DNA of 64,000 bases, from positions 9,982,001 to 10,046,000 of the forward strand of contig JAJQJQ010000002.1 in NCBI GenBank assembly GCA_028622995.1, in the 5' to 3' direction. This document shows positions 50,501 to 62,179 of the stretch, piece after piece. This stretch comes from Panagrolaimus kolymaensis (taxonomy: Eukaryota; Nematoda; Chromadorea; Rhabditida; Panagrolaimidae). Position 1 is the stretch's first letter, and each line of letters opens with the position of its first letter. The notes beneath the pieces were generated by a model. That model was not told the origin of the DNA, searched no databases, and worked only from the letters and a program-made list of their open reading frames with translations. Made by a program: the position numbers and the translations under genes.

Positions 50501-51288
50501 TCAATTCAAATTATTATAGTATAAATTTTTTGAATTCCAATTTGATGCCGGATTTTTAAATTTTCCTACAATTCGTTCTCCAACCATTTCACCTTTTGTG
50601 TAAAGTTTGAATATATAAAAAACTTGTGAAGGTCGTTCTCTTCCAGGTGTGTCATTTTCGTATGCATAAAGTATAACATACATTATCAAAGCCGTATTTT
50701 CTTCTCCTTGTTTCACGTGATCATATACAGAAGTGATTGCTGTTTGCCAAGAACTTATATCAGCCTAAAAATAGGGGTATGTATTAATTTTGATTATATA
50801 TATATTTCTTTTAAAAAACTTACATTTGGACTGAGAGGAAAGGCGTTAAGCCCATTATTTTGCCCTCCTAATTTTTTATCAATGAATTGATATGGAATGT
50901 CGCCTGTCATAGCATTATAATTGACGAAAATCAGGCTTTCCTCAGTCAATTCGGCTCCTGAAATTAAAATTTTATGTATTTTTAAAGTAATGGTCATTAA
51001 TTGGTACATACCTTTATCTAAGCTATCATGCCTTACTTCAGCCTTCATATAAATCTTTCTACATTCATCATATCCAATATAATGATTGTAAAGAGGGGAA
51101 TTGTTAACTTCAGTAAAACCTACGCAACACTTTTTTTGAACGCCGTACATGAATGCGACTATCGACGATGACTGAGTTGCGATAGATTCAACATCTTTCG
51201 TTCTTCCATAACCGACATCAACCAAATAAAGAGTTTCAAAGTCCTCGTAAACTTCATCGACAACGTCGTCATCGTGAACTTCTTGCAT
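50501..51288 (-). CDS. Unrecognised three-exon gene, 224 aa
   Basis: Exons 51012-51288, 50824-50957 and 50501-50764; phases 1 and 0 fit. The protein has no signal peptide or TM segment. It starts with an acidic stretch (MQEVHDDDVVDEVYEDFETL), followed by YLVDVGYGRTKDVESIATQ, a mid-region with CC and IGYDECRKIYMKAEV, and a C-terminal half with DISSWQTAITSVYDHVKQGE and YAYENDTPGRERPSQVF. Amino-acid use and moderate GC are typical of a conserved functional gene rather than array debris. I do not recognise a domain. It may be a cytosolic protein; the C-terminal TGxxPYQF and GGQNNGLNAFPLSP segments could be loops of an alpha/beta fold. Confidence 0.75.
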
Positions 51289-52037
51289 CTAAAAAGTTTT
51301 GTAGGTTAGGTTTATGAGGGAAGGCTATCACATTTTCTAAGCATCAATGTCTAATGAAACCATCAAAATTTCCAAAGGATAACACTACTTGCCCAATTTT
51401 TTATGAATCTTAGTTGTAAGATTTTTTTACTATGTATTTTTTTTGTCGTTTTTCTTATTTCAATTATAAAACTTGAAAAAAAGAGTTGTTTTAATTTGTG
51501 TAATATTTTTTTGATTGATTTTTGATTTTTTGTTTGTATTCTGAAGTTAATAAATAAAAAAAGAAACTTTATGTGTTGTATTTACGGGCTTTTATCAGTT
51601 CATTTTCCAAAAACAAATTAAGACATTTTTTCTTTAAAAATGGAGCTAAAATTAAAAGTTCCTTTTTATTTTAGACCATATTTGGCTATTTGAATTTAAC
51701 AAATCCCAGATATTCCTTGGGCGAAAAAATAAATTCAGTGAAAAAAAAAATTCAAAAACATTTGTTTAAAAATTAAGGCATTTTCCTAAAAACTATTATC
51801 TCGAAAAAAAGAAGAAGAAAAAAGCTCAAAAAAGAATAAGGAAATTAAGAATTAATATAATAAACTCCACTATTATCATTAAAAGCCATTAAGGCACGTT
51901 TTTAAAAAATTAAAAGCTTTTTTTAATATTTAAATTATAAATTCAAATGATTTTTTCTTTATTTATTTTTTATCTAAAAGCATTAGAAACGAAAATATTT
52001 TATATATTTTAGGAAGAGAATTTTATTTTTAAAAGGA
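51289..52037. other. Divergent intergenic region
   Basis: Between the minus-strand three-exon gene and the plus-strand 10-Cys peptide gene. AT-rich; no coding sequence. A weak TATA-like TTTTATATATTTTAGG lies near 52000, about 35 bases before the ATG. Confidence 0.4.
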
Positions 52038-52427
52038 ATGCTTTTTATTTTTCCTTTTTTGTTATTAACTTTATCCGTATGCTTTGAAGAAAGCGTACAA
52101 AATCAAATTAAAGAAAGCTTTGAATTAAAATTAATTTCAAGCATTGATTGCGACAAAGTAAAAAAAAAAAAACACAGTTTTGAAAGTTATAAAATCAATG
52201 ATTTTATTTTTTTAGCAGCAACGATGTAGTCCGATTTTATTCGATTGGATTACTGAAGTTTGTGAAAATTCAAACTTGGTAAATGTTAATTGTCAAAGTA
52301 AGGTCTTTTTTACTTATAATTTTTTTTAATTTTTAGTTTAGAAGCCATTGATATTTCGACTTACACACAATGTTGTCAAGATGAAGGATGTGATTGTGAG
52401 ATGATCAAGAAAATTTGCTGTTCGTAA
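52038..52427 (+). CDS. Small secreted cysteine-rich peptide, insulin-like (copy 3)
   Basis: Three exons, 52038-52157, 52216-52297 and 52342-52427, phases 0 and 1, 95 aa. The signal peptide is MLFIFPFLLLTLSVC. The mature part matches the peptides at 7749 and 9369 in cysteine layout: DCDK, then RCSPILFDWITEVC (11-residue spacing, as in insulin B chains), a spacer with one Cys, then QCCQDEGCDCEMIKKICCS. The GCDC ... CC ending is identical in pattern across all three despite low overall identity. It has an extra intron in the connecting region and is about 43 kb from the pair, so this is a dispersed family rather than only a tandem one. Acceptor choice for exon 3 (the second AG in ttttagtttag) is forced by frame. 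Confidence 0.68.
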
Positions 52428-52931
52428 CGAAAATGAAATGATTTTTTTCTTCTAGAAATCGGGCTTTGAAAATGTACATTGATTTTTATAAATAATAAAA
52501 AGAGTTATAAGAAAATTTTTAAAACCGTTTTATGGAATTCGATTTTTGTAATTTGAACTATTTTTTTAAATTTTGATTGATTCCTTGCGTCATTTTAATT
52601 TTTTTCTAGTTTTTTTGGATGGGCTTTACGATCGATAGATAAATAAATATTCATTTTGTCTCTAAAGGAAAAGGTTTTTACAATAATAATCAGACTATCT
52701 TCAAGCATAAATATGCAATAAACAAAAACAAAATTATTCCAAAAAAAGCATAATAAAAAAGGAGTCAAAAAAAAAACAATAAATGTGTGATGCTTGAAGT
52801 ATTCCTTGGAAAATTTCAGGGTCAACCATTTTTCCCTTCAAGATGAAAATTTATTGCAATCAAAAATGCTATATAAGCTTTCTTTCTTCATAATTTGTGA
52901 TTTTATTTATTATTTTATTCGCTTCAAAGAA
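52428..52931. other. Intergenic region upstream of an F-box-like gene
   Basis: Contains CTTGAAGTATTCCTTGG (52794-52810) and GGGTCAACC, similar to 39286-39314 upstream of the paralogue at 39430: a conserved promoter element of the SKIFDFP branch. Confidence 0.45.
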
Positions 52932-53792
52932 ATGAACTCAGATATTATTTATAAACCTTCATTTTCAAAAGTCTTTGATTTTCCTCTACGTCAACAATTT
53001 TCTCTTCCATCTTCAATTATTTTTTATATTTCCAAGAATCCAATCTCAGCTCAAAGCCTTCAAAAGCTTCAACAAACGTGCAAATATTTTTTCTCCAAAA
53101 GCAAAATAATTGTCGTTGATGATAAAGTAGATTTTTGTCCTGGAAATGATGGTCACTATTACTATCAAGTAAAGAATTCTGAAGGAAATTATATTAGCCT
53201 ATATTTTAATAACATCAAATTATGGCTAATTGGATGTCTCGTTTGTGAATTTTGAATTCCAACAAATATCTATCGATGCACTTTGAAAAGCTTAACAATT
53301 CAGAATCAAACTCTAAAAGCAAACGAACTATATTTCTTTTTGAAAGGTGGAAAATTAAAAAGCTTGGATTTAAGGGAAATAGAAATCATTGACGACGAAG
53401 GAAATGGTGCTTCAGTTACCTGTGATCAAATTCTTGCAAAAGTTCCAAAAATCGAAGGCTTTCTTTACTATAACAAAAATGAAACTTATACGTCAGAAAC
53501 TTTTGAAAAAATGTATTTATTGGAATTTAATTCAAAGCTTAAGGGTATGGTAATAAGTATTTCACATCTTTCTCAAAGTGATGATCTAAAACTTTTATGC
53601 AAATTTTTAAGAAAAAATATGGCCTATAAATCTCATTTCCATATTTATTTTCTCATGGATAATTCAGATGATTATTTTAATGCGTTTACAAATATGGTTG
53701 AAGAAGAACTTCTTCCATGGAAAGAAGAAAATGACATATCTATTCTAACTTCTTTATCTAATCAAGAGGACATTGAATATAGCGTTTCATGA
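52932..53792 (+). pseudogene. F-box-like family gene with one in-frame TGA
   Basis: The start at 52932 (NSDIIYKPSFSKVFDFP) aligns with the paralogue at 39430. The F-box-like segment (SLPSSIIFYISKNPISA, LQQTCKYFFSKSK) is intact. TGA at 53253-53255 replaces the GGA of CQYGIP (here CEF-stop-IP). The frame then runs on cleanly through IYRCTLKSLTIQNQTL, GGKLKSLDLREIEI, ILAKVPKIEGF, LKLLCKFLRKNM to the natural stop. A single change of GGA to TGA would explain it. Young pseudogene, read-through or assembly error. Confidence 0.75.
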
Positions 53793-54321
53793 TTAGGAAA
53801 GTTAACTAAAAATATTTTTTAAAAAAATTATTATTCTTTTATTGTCCACGAATTTTTGTGTGTGTTGCTTTTCTTCATTTTTTAAAAATAAATTTAATTT
53901 TTATTATTCTTCTTTCTAAATCTACTTTTTATATAAAACAATTTGAAAAATTATTTTGCGGATAAAAAGCTTTTCTTTTATTTTGCAAATTTTTGAATAA
54001 TTCCAACATTATCTTGTTGGATTGCATTTTTCTAAAACGCTCATGCATCTTTTTAAAGAAAATGTCAGTGAAAAAAATGAACAAACTCAAAAATAAAAAA
54101 AACATAAAACACTTAATCGAAAATGGGGCATTTACCTTGAAGGTGCAATCTCCGGGATAAGAATAAGTAAAACCCAAAAACAATATATTTTTGTTATGCC
54201 TTATTTTTACTTTGGCTATAATTTTTGGAGTTTCATCTTTTTTTTATGATCAAAAAGATTGAAAATATCATTCAGTTTTAACTTATTTTTGCAAGAGTTA
54301 TTAGTTTGTTTTTTTACAACA
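53793..54321. other. Intergenic region with module copy 2
   Basis: Holds the second copy of the conserved intergenic module (54026-54183) about 140 bases upstream of the next family member. Otherwise AT-rich. Confidence 0.5.
54026..54183. promoter_or_regulatory. Conserved intergenic module, copy 2
   Basis: CTAAAACGCTCATG, ACACTTAATCGAAAAT, TTTACCTTGAAGGTGCAA and GGGATAAGAATAAGTAAA occur in the same order as in copy 1 (37608-37782). Confidence 0.55.
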
Positions 54322-55228
54322 ATGAGTTGTACTTCATCTTATTGCGAATCTTGTTATGAACAACGTAATTATGAATCTCCAAATAGTGATGATTATGATT
54401 CGGATTCTGCTGAATTTATTCACCCAAATCCAAAAACTTTTATTTCGCCTCAACCTCAAAACTTTTCGCTTCCAAATGTTTTGATTCATTATATTTGTGA
54501 AAACCCAAAATCAGCGAAAGGATTAAAAAAGCTTCAAAAAACTTGCAAATATTTTTTCGCTAAAAATAAAATTGTTGTTATCGACGATAAAGTTGAAGCA
54601 GAAAAAACGAGTATTTATTGTTATGGATTCGATTTAATTCTTAATTTTTTCAAATATTGGTTAACTAAAAAAGTTCATAGTTTTGGTCATAAATGTTTTA
54701 TGCAAAGTATTTTTGCTGCAGTGTTACTTCAATTAATTTACACAACTTAACTCTTACTTTATCTGAATTTGATTTCCTTTTGGGCGATGGAAAAATCCAT
54801 TCTCTTTATTTGGATGATGTAAACATTTTTGATGCCCAAGACCAATTAGTAAAGTTTGATCAAATTATGGCAAAAATCCCATATTGCATAAAATTAGATT
54901 ATGCTTGTGATAATGAAGAAATTTTTACCAACGAAACTTTTGAAAATCTATGTTCATTGGAATTCAATTGCAAATTAAAACATTTTATTTTATTTATTTT
55001 TAACCTTTCAAACAATGCAGACGTGACGTGACACCTTTATGCAATTTTCTCTAAAATAATGTTGCTCGTGGCACTTCTAGATATATTAATGTCCAATTTA
55101 AAATTAATAATTCATCTGAAATTCTGGAAAAAATGGAAAGTTGTTTGGAAAGTTGGATAAAGAAAAATGACAAAAGTGAATTTGACGTAAAAAAACAGGA
55201 ACAAGGGATAAATATATGGAGTGTATAA
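54322..55228 (+). pseudogene. F-box-like family gene with frameshifts
   Basis: It starts SCTSSYCESCYEQRNYES, with the same Cys/Glu/Ser leader as the intact gene at 37918, then HPNPKTFISPQPQNFSLPN and the F-box-like segment (LKKLQKTCKYFFAKNK). At about 54714 one base is missing (SIFRC becomes SIFAA), shifting to the frame that holds LSEFDFLLGDGKIHSLYLDD and IMAKIPYCIKLDY. A second shift lies at about 55020-55035, where GTGAC is doubled before the conserved HLYAI/PLCNF region. Three frames are needed to read it through. Clearly decaying. Confidence 0.8.
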
Positions 55229-56025
55229 AAAATGAGAAAATCTTAAGGAATTTTTCTTTTGTTAAAGCTATTTAAATATTGCTTATCTTCTTTTTTTATT
55301 AAAGAAAATTGATAATTTTTGTTCTCTCTTTTTTGTTGATTGATTAATTTCTCTTTAATGCCCTTACAAATTTTTTTTATGTTTTTAAATGAAAATAAAT
55401 TTAAATTATTATTATTATTTTTTTTAATATCATTTTTTTTCTTTACCTGGAAAATGGAAAATCTTTTTAAATTTTATATAAAATTTTTGTATTATTTTGT
55501 GCTGTATTTAAACTTTATTATATATTTTGAAGAAAAAAAATTAGAAAATATAATTTTAGTTTTTTTGGGATTTTGAAACAAGGGCAATTAAAATGCAAAC
55601 TTGCCAAATGGAATTTCTCAAAACACTCATACTCCCTACTCTTTCTCTCTCTCTTAGAGAAATTGTCATGAAAAAACAAATGAACAAACGAAATAATAAT
55701 AAAAAACCAAAACACTTAATCAAAAATGATGGTATTTACCTTAAAGGTATAATCTCTTAAAGGAAAAGAAAAATCAAAAACGCTTGTCAAATTTTTTTAA
55801 ATTCTTTAGATATGTGGCCAGCCAGCCAGCCAACCTTCACAAACAACCACCACCCATACTTCGTCCATCACCTTTGCTTCTTCTTCCTTTATTTTTTTTT
55901 TCTTAACGCAGTCAACGCCGTTATTGCAATATTCGATTTGCAGAGGAAAAAAAGAAAAAAAAGTTTTAATTACGTTTAAAAATGCTGATCACAAAAATGA
56001 ATGAGTATTGTTTTTCACAGATGCG
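55229..56025. other. Intergenic region with module copy 3
   Basis: Module copy 3 at 55610-55800 has no family member directly downstream, so it marks a lost gene or an independent element. CAGCCAGCCAGCC (55826-55838) is a short tandem repeat. TTTTTCACAG at 56011-56020 is a splice-acceptor-like end just before the next small gene. Confidence 0.45.
55610..55800. promoter_or_regulatory. Conserved intergenic module, copy 3
   Basis: CTCAAAACACTCATAC, AACACTTAATCAAAAATG, TTTACCTTAAAGGTATAATC and AGAAAAATCAAAAACG follow the order of copies 1 and 2. The palindrome is here ACCTTAAAGGT. Confidence 0.5.
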
Positions 56026-56323
56026 ATGGCTAACGTAGAGCAAAAGGATACTGTAGCAGCTTTTAATATTGAAGTAATTTTCATAAAATGCATTTATAAA
56101 TTCAATAAATACCAAAAATTTTATTCAATTGTGATTAAAATGAAAAAGGTAAACCGAGGTCATTAATTTAACGTCGTGCTGCAGCCCCGTGGGAAGGAGA
56201 AGGTGGTGATAAAATAAGCCCATTGTTGCTGAAATTAAAATTGTTTTTTTTTCTTCTCAGAAATTAATAGCATTTGGACCGGATAACAAAATTGCAAAAT
56301 CTTTCATAACATTGAATGATTAA
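56026..56323 (+). CDS. Possible small three-exon gene of about 43 aa
   Basis: Exon 1 (56026-56073) reads MANVEQKDTVAAFNIE and follows TTTTTCACAG by five bases, as expected for trans-splicing. Exon 3 (56261-56323), after a strong TTCTTCTCAG acceptor, reads KLIAFGPDNKIAKSFITLND-stop. A short middle exon around 56185-56205 (PRGKEK) after CTGCAG would join in frame. Residue composition and good splice signals support a real small protein next to the conserved PTP/RAE1 block. Family not recognised; the middle exon is the weakest part. Confidence 0.42.
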
Positions 56324-57016
56324 TAAAAGCTCTTATTGACGTTTCACTTTTACATAATTCCCAATCAATCATCGATCGAAATAATCAAAAACTTTGTTTT
56401 AAATAATTATTTGTCTCTATTTTTAACATTTCTTTTTTACAAAAGTTGTAGTTTGAATTATAAATCTGATTATTATTTCCTCACACATAATACTGACACA
56501 ATCATTATTTTGAAAGTTAAAATGATATATTCAGCATTAAATAAATTTCCTCACCTAAATTTCTCCACCACCTTATTTCTTTTTTTCTCTTCAAATATAA
56601 AAGATAAAAAAAATAGTGGGAGTTAATTATATAGTAACCTTTTATGTAAAGTTGGCAATAAAATGGTTATCATCAAAACAAAATTTTTTTTTGCGTTTTT
56701 AACGATTTTTTTTACTTTCCTAGCATGTTATCTTTCAAATAAGGGAAACGAATTAAAATATGGACAAACAACAAACTTTTTTTCATTGTTGCCTTTATTT
56801 TTTTCCAACTAAAAAAATTTTCAAGGCTGAAACTTTCCTGCAACGAAAAAAAATTAGTCATTCTAAGAAAAAAAAACAGAGCCTCAATTGCGCACTTTTT
56901 TTTTGCTGAATTTTTTCCAAGTTAAAAAAGGTTTAACGTTGGCAAACTTTTATACCCATTTTCCCACGTCATTTTAAATCATCTCTGATCATTGTATTTA
57001 AATAGATTTCAGAACT
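56324..57016. other. Intergenic region upstream of the PTP gene
   Basis: AT-rich; ends with AGATTTCAG (57003-57011), a trans-splice-like acceptor six bases before the PTP ATG. No other coding signal. Confidence 0.4.
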
Positions 57017-58637
<1,621 letters not shown>

Positions 58638-58857
58638 TATTTGGTTTATGGGAATATCTATTATTGTTGATTTCATTTTGTGTTTGTTTGAAAATCTTTT
58701 TTATTGAAGAAATAAAAACTTAAATAAATATTTTAACTTGTTCTTTGTTTTATTTTTTATTTACACTTGTTGTTTATGACAATAATATACTTTTTTCATG
58801 TCGAATTCAAGAGAACGGCTTCTTATCTTTTACCTATTTCATGATTATTTCTTTTAG
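58638..58857 (+). promoter_or_regulatory. Intercistronic region of a probable PTP-RAE1 operon
   Basis: 221 bases separate the PTP stop from the RAE1 ATG. AATAAA occurs at about 58711-58730, then a T-rich stretch, and a TTTCTTTTAG acceptor abuts the RAE1 ATG. Spacing and signals match nematode operons in which the downstream gene is trans-spliced to an SL2-type leader. Inferred from layout. Confidence 0.5.
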
Positions 58858-60216
58858 ATGAGTTTCTTTAGTAATACATCCTCAAATACGTTTGCTCGTC
58901 CAGCATCATTTTTTAACAATTTATCGAGCGCAGCATCAACGACATCAACAACTCAACCTGCTACAAATGTTAATCCTGCAAATCCTATGAATGCTGTTGA
59001 AGTTCCTGGAGCTCCAGATGATACTGTACAAGACTTGAAATTTAGTCCTGTTATATCTAATACACCTATCTTTCTTGCTGCTGGATCATGGGATAATACT
59101 GTAAGAATTTGGCAAGTTAATGAAAATGGAACTGTTGAAGCTAAAGCAATGCAAAATGTTAATTCACCTGTTTTATCAATTGATTGGATGGAGGTTAGTG
59201 TGTACTTTGAATACATTTCAACTAGAATAATTTTCTTTATTTTAGGATAGTTCAAAAGTTTTTATTGCTTCTGCTGATAAACAAGCACGTGTATGGGATT
59301 TAGCATCGAATCAAGTAGCTGTTGTTGGAACACATGATCAACCTATTCGAACTTGTCATTGGATTACATCACCCCAGTATAGCTGTTTAATGACAGGAAG
59401 CTGGGATCAAAGTTTACGATTTTGGGATATGCGTCAACTTCCAACTCAAACATCGCTTGCAACAATAAATCTTGGACAAAAAGTTTTTTGTGCTGATGTA
59501 GTTTATCCAATGGCTGCTGTGGGATTAGCGAATCGAAAAGTGAAGATTTTTAAACTTGATGGTGAACCAAAAGAAGTTACAGAAATTGAAACTCCATTGA
59601 AATTTCAAATGAGATGTTGTGCAATCTTTCGAAATAAAATGACCAATCAACCAACAGGAATTGCTCAAGGATCAATAGAAGGTCGAGTTGCAATTCAATA
59701 TGTTGAACCATCATCTTCAAAAGATAACTTTACTTTTAAATGTCATCGTTCGCCTGATTTGGTTAATGGTTTTCAAGAAATTTATCCTGTACATACTTTT
59801 TTATCTTTTGCTTTTTTCATTAAAGAAATATTTTTAGGTTCATGATGTTGCATTCCATCCTCAACATAACACGCTAATTACTGTTGGTGCTGATGGTCGA
59901 TACTCATTTTGGGACAAAGATGCTCGAACTAAATTGAAAAGCTCTGAACAACATCAAATGCCTATTACAAAAGCCCATGTTCATGGTTCTGGAAATGTTT
60001 TTGCTTATGCTTTAGGTTATGATTGGAGTCGAGTAAGATTTTTCTTCTGTCATAGGGTTTTTTTCATCAATGAAAACCCTATGTTTATTGCTAATCGTGT
60101 TCATCTTTTTAATGAAATTTTCATTTTTTTAGGGTCACGAAATGTATCAACAAGGTCAAGGAAGCAAAATTTTGCTTCTTGCTTGTGCTGAAGATTTGAA
60201 ACCACGTAAAAAGTAG
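58858..60216 (+). CDS. rae1: RAE1 mRNA-export WD-repeat protein
   Basis: Exons 58858-59193, 59246-59788, 59838-60032 and 60133-60216, all phase 0, 385 aa. After a Ser/Thr-rich, low-complexity N-terminus (SFFSNTSSNTFARPASFFNN), WD repeats follow: DLKFSP ... FLAAGSWDNTVRIW, FIASADKQARVWDL, LMTGSWDQSLRFWDMR, VGLANRKVKIF and GADGRYSFWDKDARTKLKSS. IQYVEP and FKCHR are RAE1-family signatures, and the C-terminus is GHEMYQQGQGSKILLLACAEDLKPRKK. RAE1 (NPP-17 in Caenorhabditis elegans) is a beta-propeller at the nuclear pore that binds the GLEBS motif of NUP98 and aids mRNA export and spindle function. Full length, no lesions. It is the clearest orthologue in the window. Confidence 0.95.
60051..60083 (+). 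repeat. Perfect inverted repeat in RAE1 intron 3
   Basis: CATAGGGTTTT and AAAACCCTATG, 11-base arms around an 11-base loop. It can form a hairpin in the pre-mRNA of this 100-base intron. The AGGGTTTT arm resembles the AGGGTTTTTAAAAACCCT palindrome at 34587. Confidence 0.7.
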
Positions 60217-60528
60217 CCATTGTAAAGTGATAGTACTTTCTATTTCCACTTAACTAATATGTTTATTTACTGGTTTTGAGTAACATTTTTTTTAATGTTG
60301 TACATACTTTTTCTTTATGATCTCTGTTTTATTATTTAGTATAGTGGACAATAAATTCTTGCCTAAAAAAAAATACTACGTATGATGAAATTTTTGTTTA
60401 AAATTTAAATTTTTTTTAATTTAAAAAATTCTTTCCAATATTAGCAAAGTTTTATTTATATAAAAACAAAATAGAAAATTCTAATTAAAACATGGAAAAA
60501 ATATTAGAATTTTTTAAACTTTTTTTTC
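60217..60528. other. Convergent intergenic region
   Basis: 3' ends of RAE1 (AATAAA near 60349) and of the minus-strand receptor. Nothing else seen. Confidence 0.4.
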
Positions 60529-61759
60529 CTAAAATATTGTCGTCGCTTCCGTTGTTGATTTAATACTTCGCTTGAAATATGCTAAAGAATTTTTATTAAG
60601 TTTTTTAGTTCTTTGTATTTTGGAATAAATAAATTTAATTAAATCCATTACAGCTTCTCGATATCCAGTCATAATAGACAAAACAAAAAAAGTTTCCATT
60701 AAAATTCGAAATTGCATTATCATTTGACGTGAACTATTTTCAGCTAAACCTGATGGTCCACCCAACCAAAGAGGAAGTCGAAAATCTAAATATCCTTCAT
60801 AATTTTCGCCTTCAATATAATATCTTGAAGTAATAATTTTTAAACCAAAAGTTGATGCAAGAGAAGTATCTAATTTAGAGATAAATTCAAGAATAAATAC
60901 AAAAAAATTAATTAAAGTTTGTAAAAAAATAACTAAAGTAATGCGAAAGGAATTTTTGAAATCTTTTCGATTATTTTTCATTGAAAAATTTGGCTTGTCT
61001 TCCTATTCGATAAATTAGCATAATAGTAGAAAATAATGAAAAAAATAAAAATATTAGTGGCTTTGCTATAGCAATTTTAATAAATATTCGATATACAGTA
61101 TTATATAAATTATATAAAAAATCATCATCTAATTTTTTTCTGCATATAGGATTAATGGGATTTTCGCTTATTCCACATAAATACCTTTCTCGCTTATTTC
61201 TTAATAATACAAAAAATATATAACTTTCAAGAAACATAATAAATAAATTAAAAATAAAAATTGTATAAAAAATTCTTTTACCTTTAGTAAATTTATCATA
61301 AATATTTGTATAATATAAAGCCATAAATCTCGAAAATGAAAGAAGAAATAAAGCGTTATAGAAATCATTATCAATCCAACTTCCAATAAATACATTAAAA
61401 TATTGCCAATCAGCTTCGTTAAAGTTAGTTATTTTATAAAAATAAAAACATGTTGTTGGTTTTCCTGGATTTACATAATATCTTATACCATTTCCACATG
61501 AATATGCTTCACACGCAATTAAATCCCATATAGCTTGATTAAGAATAAACCATTTATAATTTCCTTTAATTCTTCCAAAAATTGATATCAAAATTATGAA
61601 ACCAATAAAAATCATACAAAAATATCCGAAATTATAATAAAATAAAGTAGCCGCAAATTGCATTAAAAAACATCGAAATTCATCGATATTTGTTATGATT
61701 CCGTTATGCACCTTACAATCAAAGGTCGTCGTTGTTGATTTTGATGTTGTTGCATTCAT
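60529..61759 (-). CDS. Seven-transmembrane receptor, single exon with one frameshift
   Basis: The first frame (61759-60971) gives an N-glycosylatable N-terminus (MNATTSKSTTTTF), then TM segments around FYYNFGYFCMIFIGFIILI, WFILNQAIWDLIACEAYSCG, ALFLLSFSRFMALYYTNIYD (TM3 with SRFMALYY in the DRY position) and FYTIFIFNLFIMFLESYIFF. It ends after IAKPLIFLFFSLFSTIMLIY and RIGRQAKFFNEK-stop. The second frame, overlapping at 60971-60981, continues NNRKDFKNSFRITLVIFLQT (TM6), a loop, then MIMQFRILMETFFVLSIMTG (TM7) and a basic tail. A one-base change in the AAAAATAAT stretch would join them into about 410 aa with seven helices. So this is one rhodopsin-like nematode receptor with a recent frameshift or a homopolymer error. 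It also carries a C-rich second extracellular loop (CGISENPINPICRKK). Confidence 0.7.
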
Positions 61760-62179
61760 TTTTTTCTCCGTCGATTTTAAAACTTTTTTTTAAAGTTAAA
61801 AGTAAAAGAAACTTATTTTATATAATCAACTTTTTCAAATAAACTTTGCTTTTTTGTTATTTCCTTTTAATCCGCCGCCTCTTTTTTTTTCTTAATATTT
61901 TTTTAGCCGCTTATTAAAGTTTACTTTACTTTAAAACATGTTATCAAAATAATTAAGTGTTAATAACATGGCCGTATTTCTTGCCCACATAGAATGTATT
62001 ATTTACTTTTTAATTCGGTATTAGCAAAGCAAGTATATACTTTTTAACAAAATAATAATGGGTTGCTTTATAAAAAAATCAATGAATGACAGTAAGCAAT
62101 TTTCACCAAAAAATTTTTTCTTCCCAAAAACAAATACTTGAATCAAAAAGAAAGAGGATTTGTAAAAACAAAAAACAAA
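61760..62179. other. Intergenic region
   Basis: Upstream of the minus-strand receptor; AT-rich without recognisable features. Confidence 0.4.
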
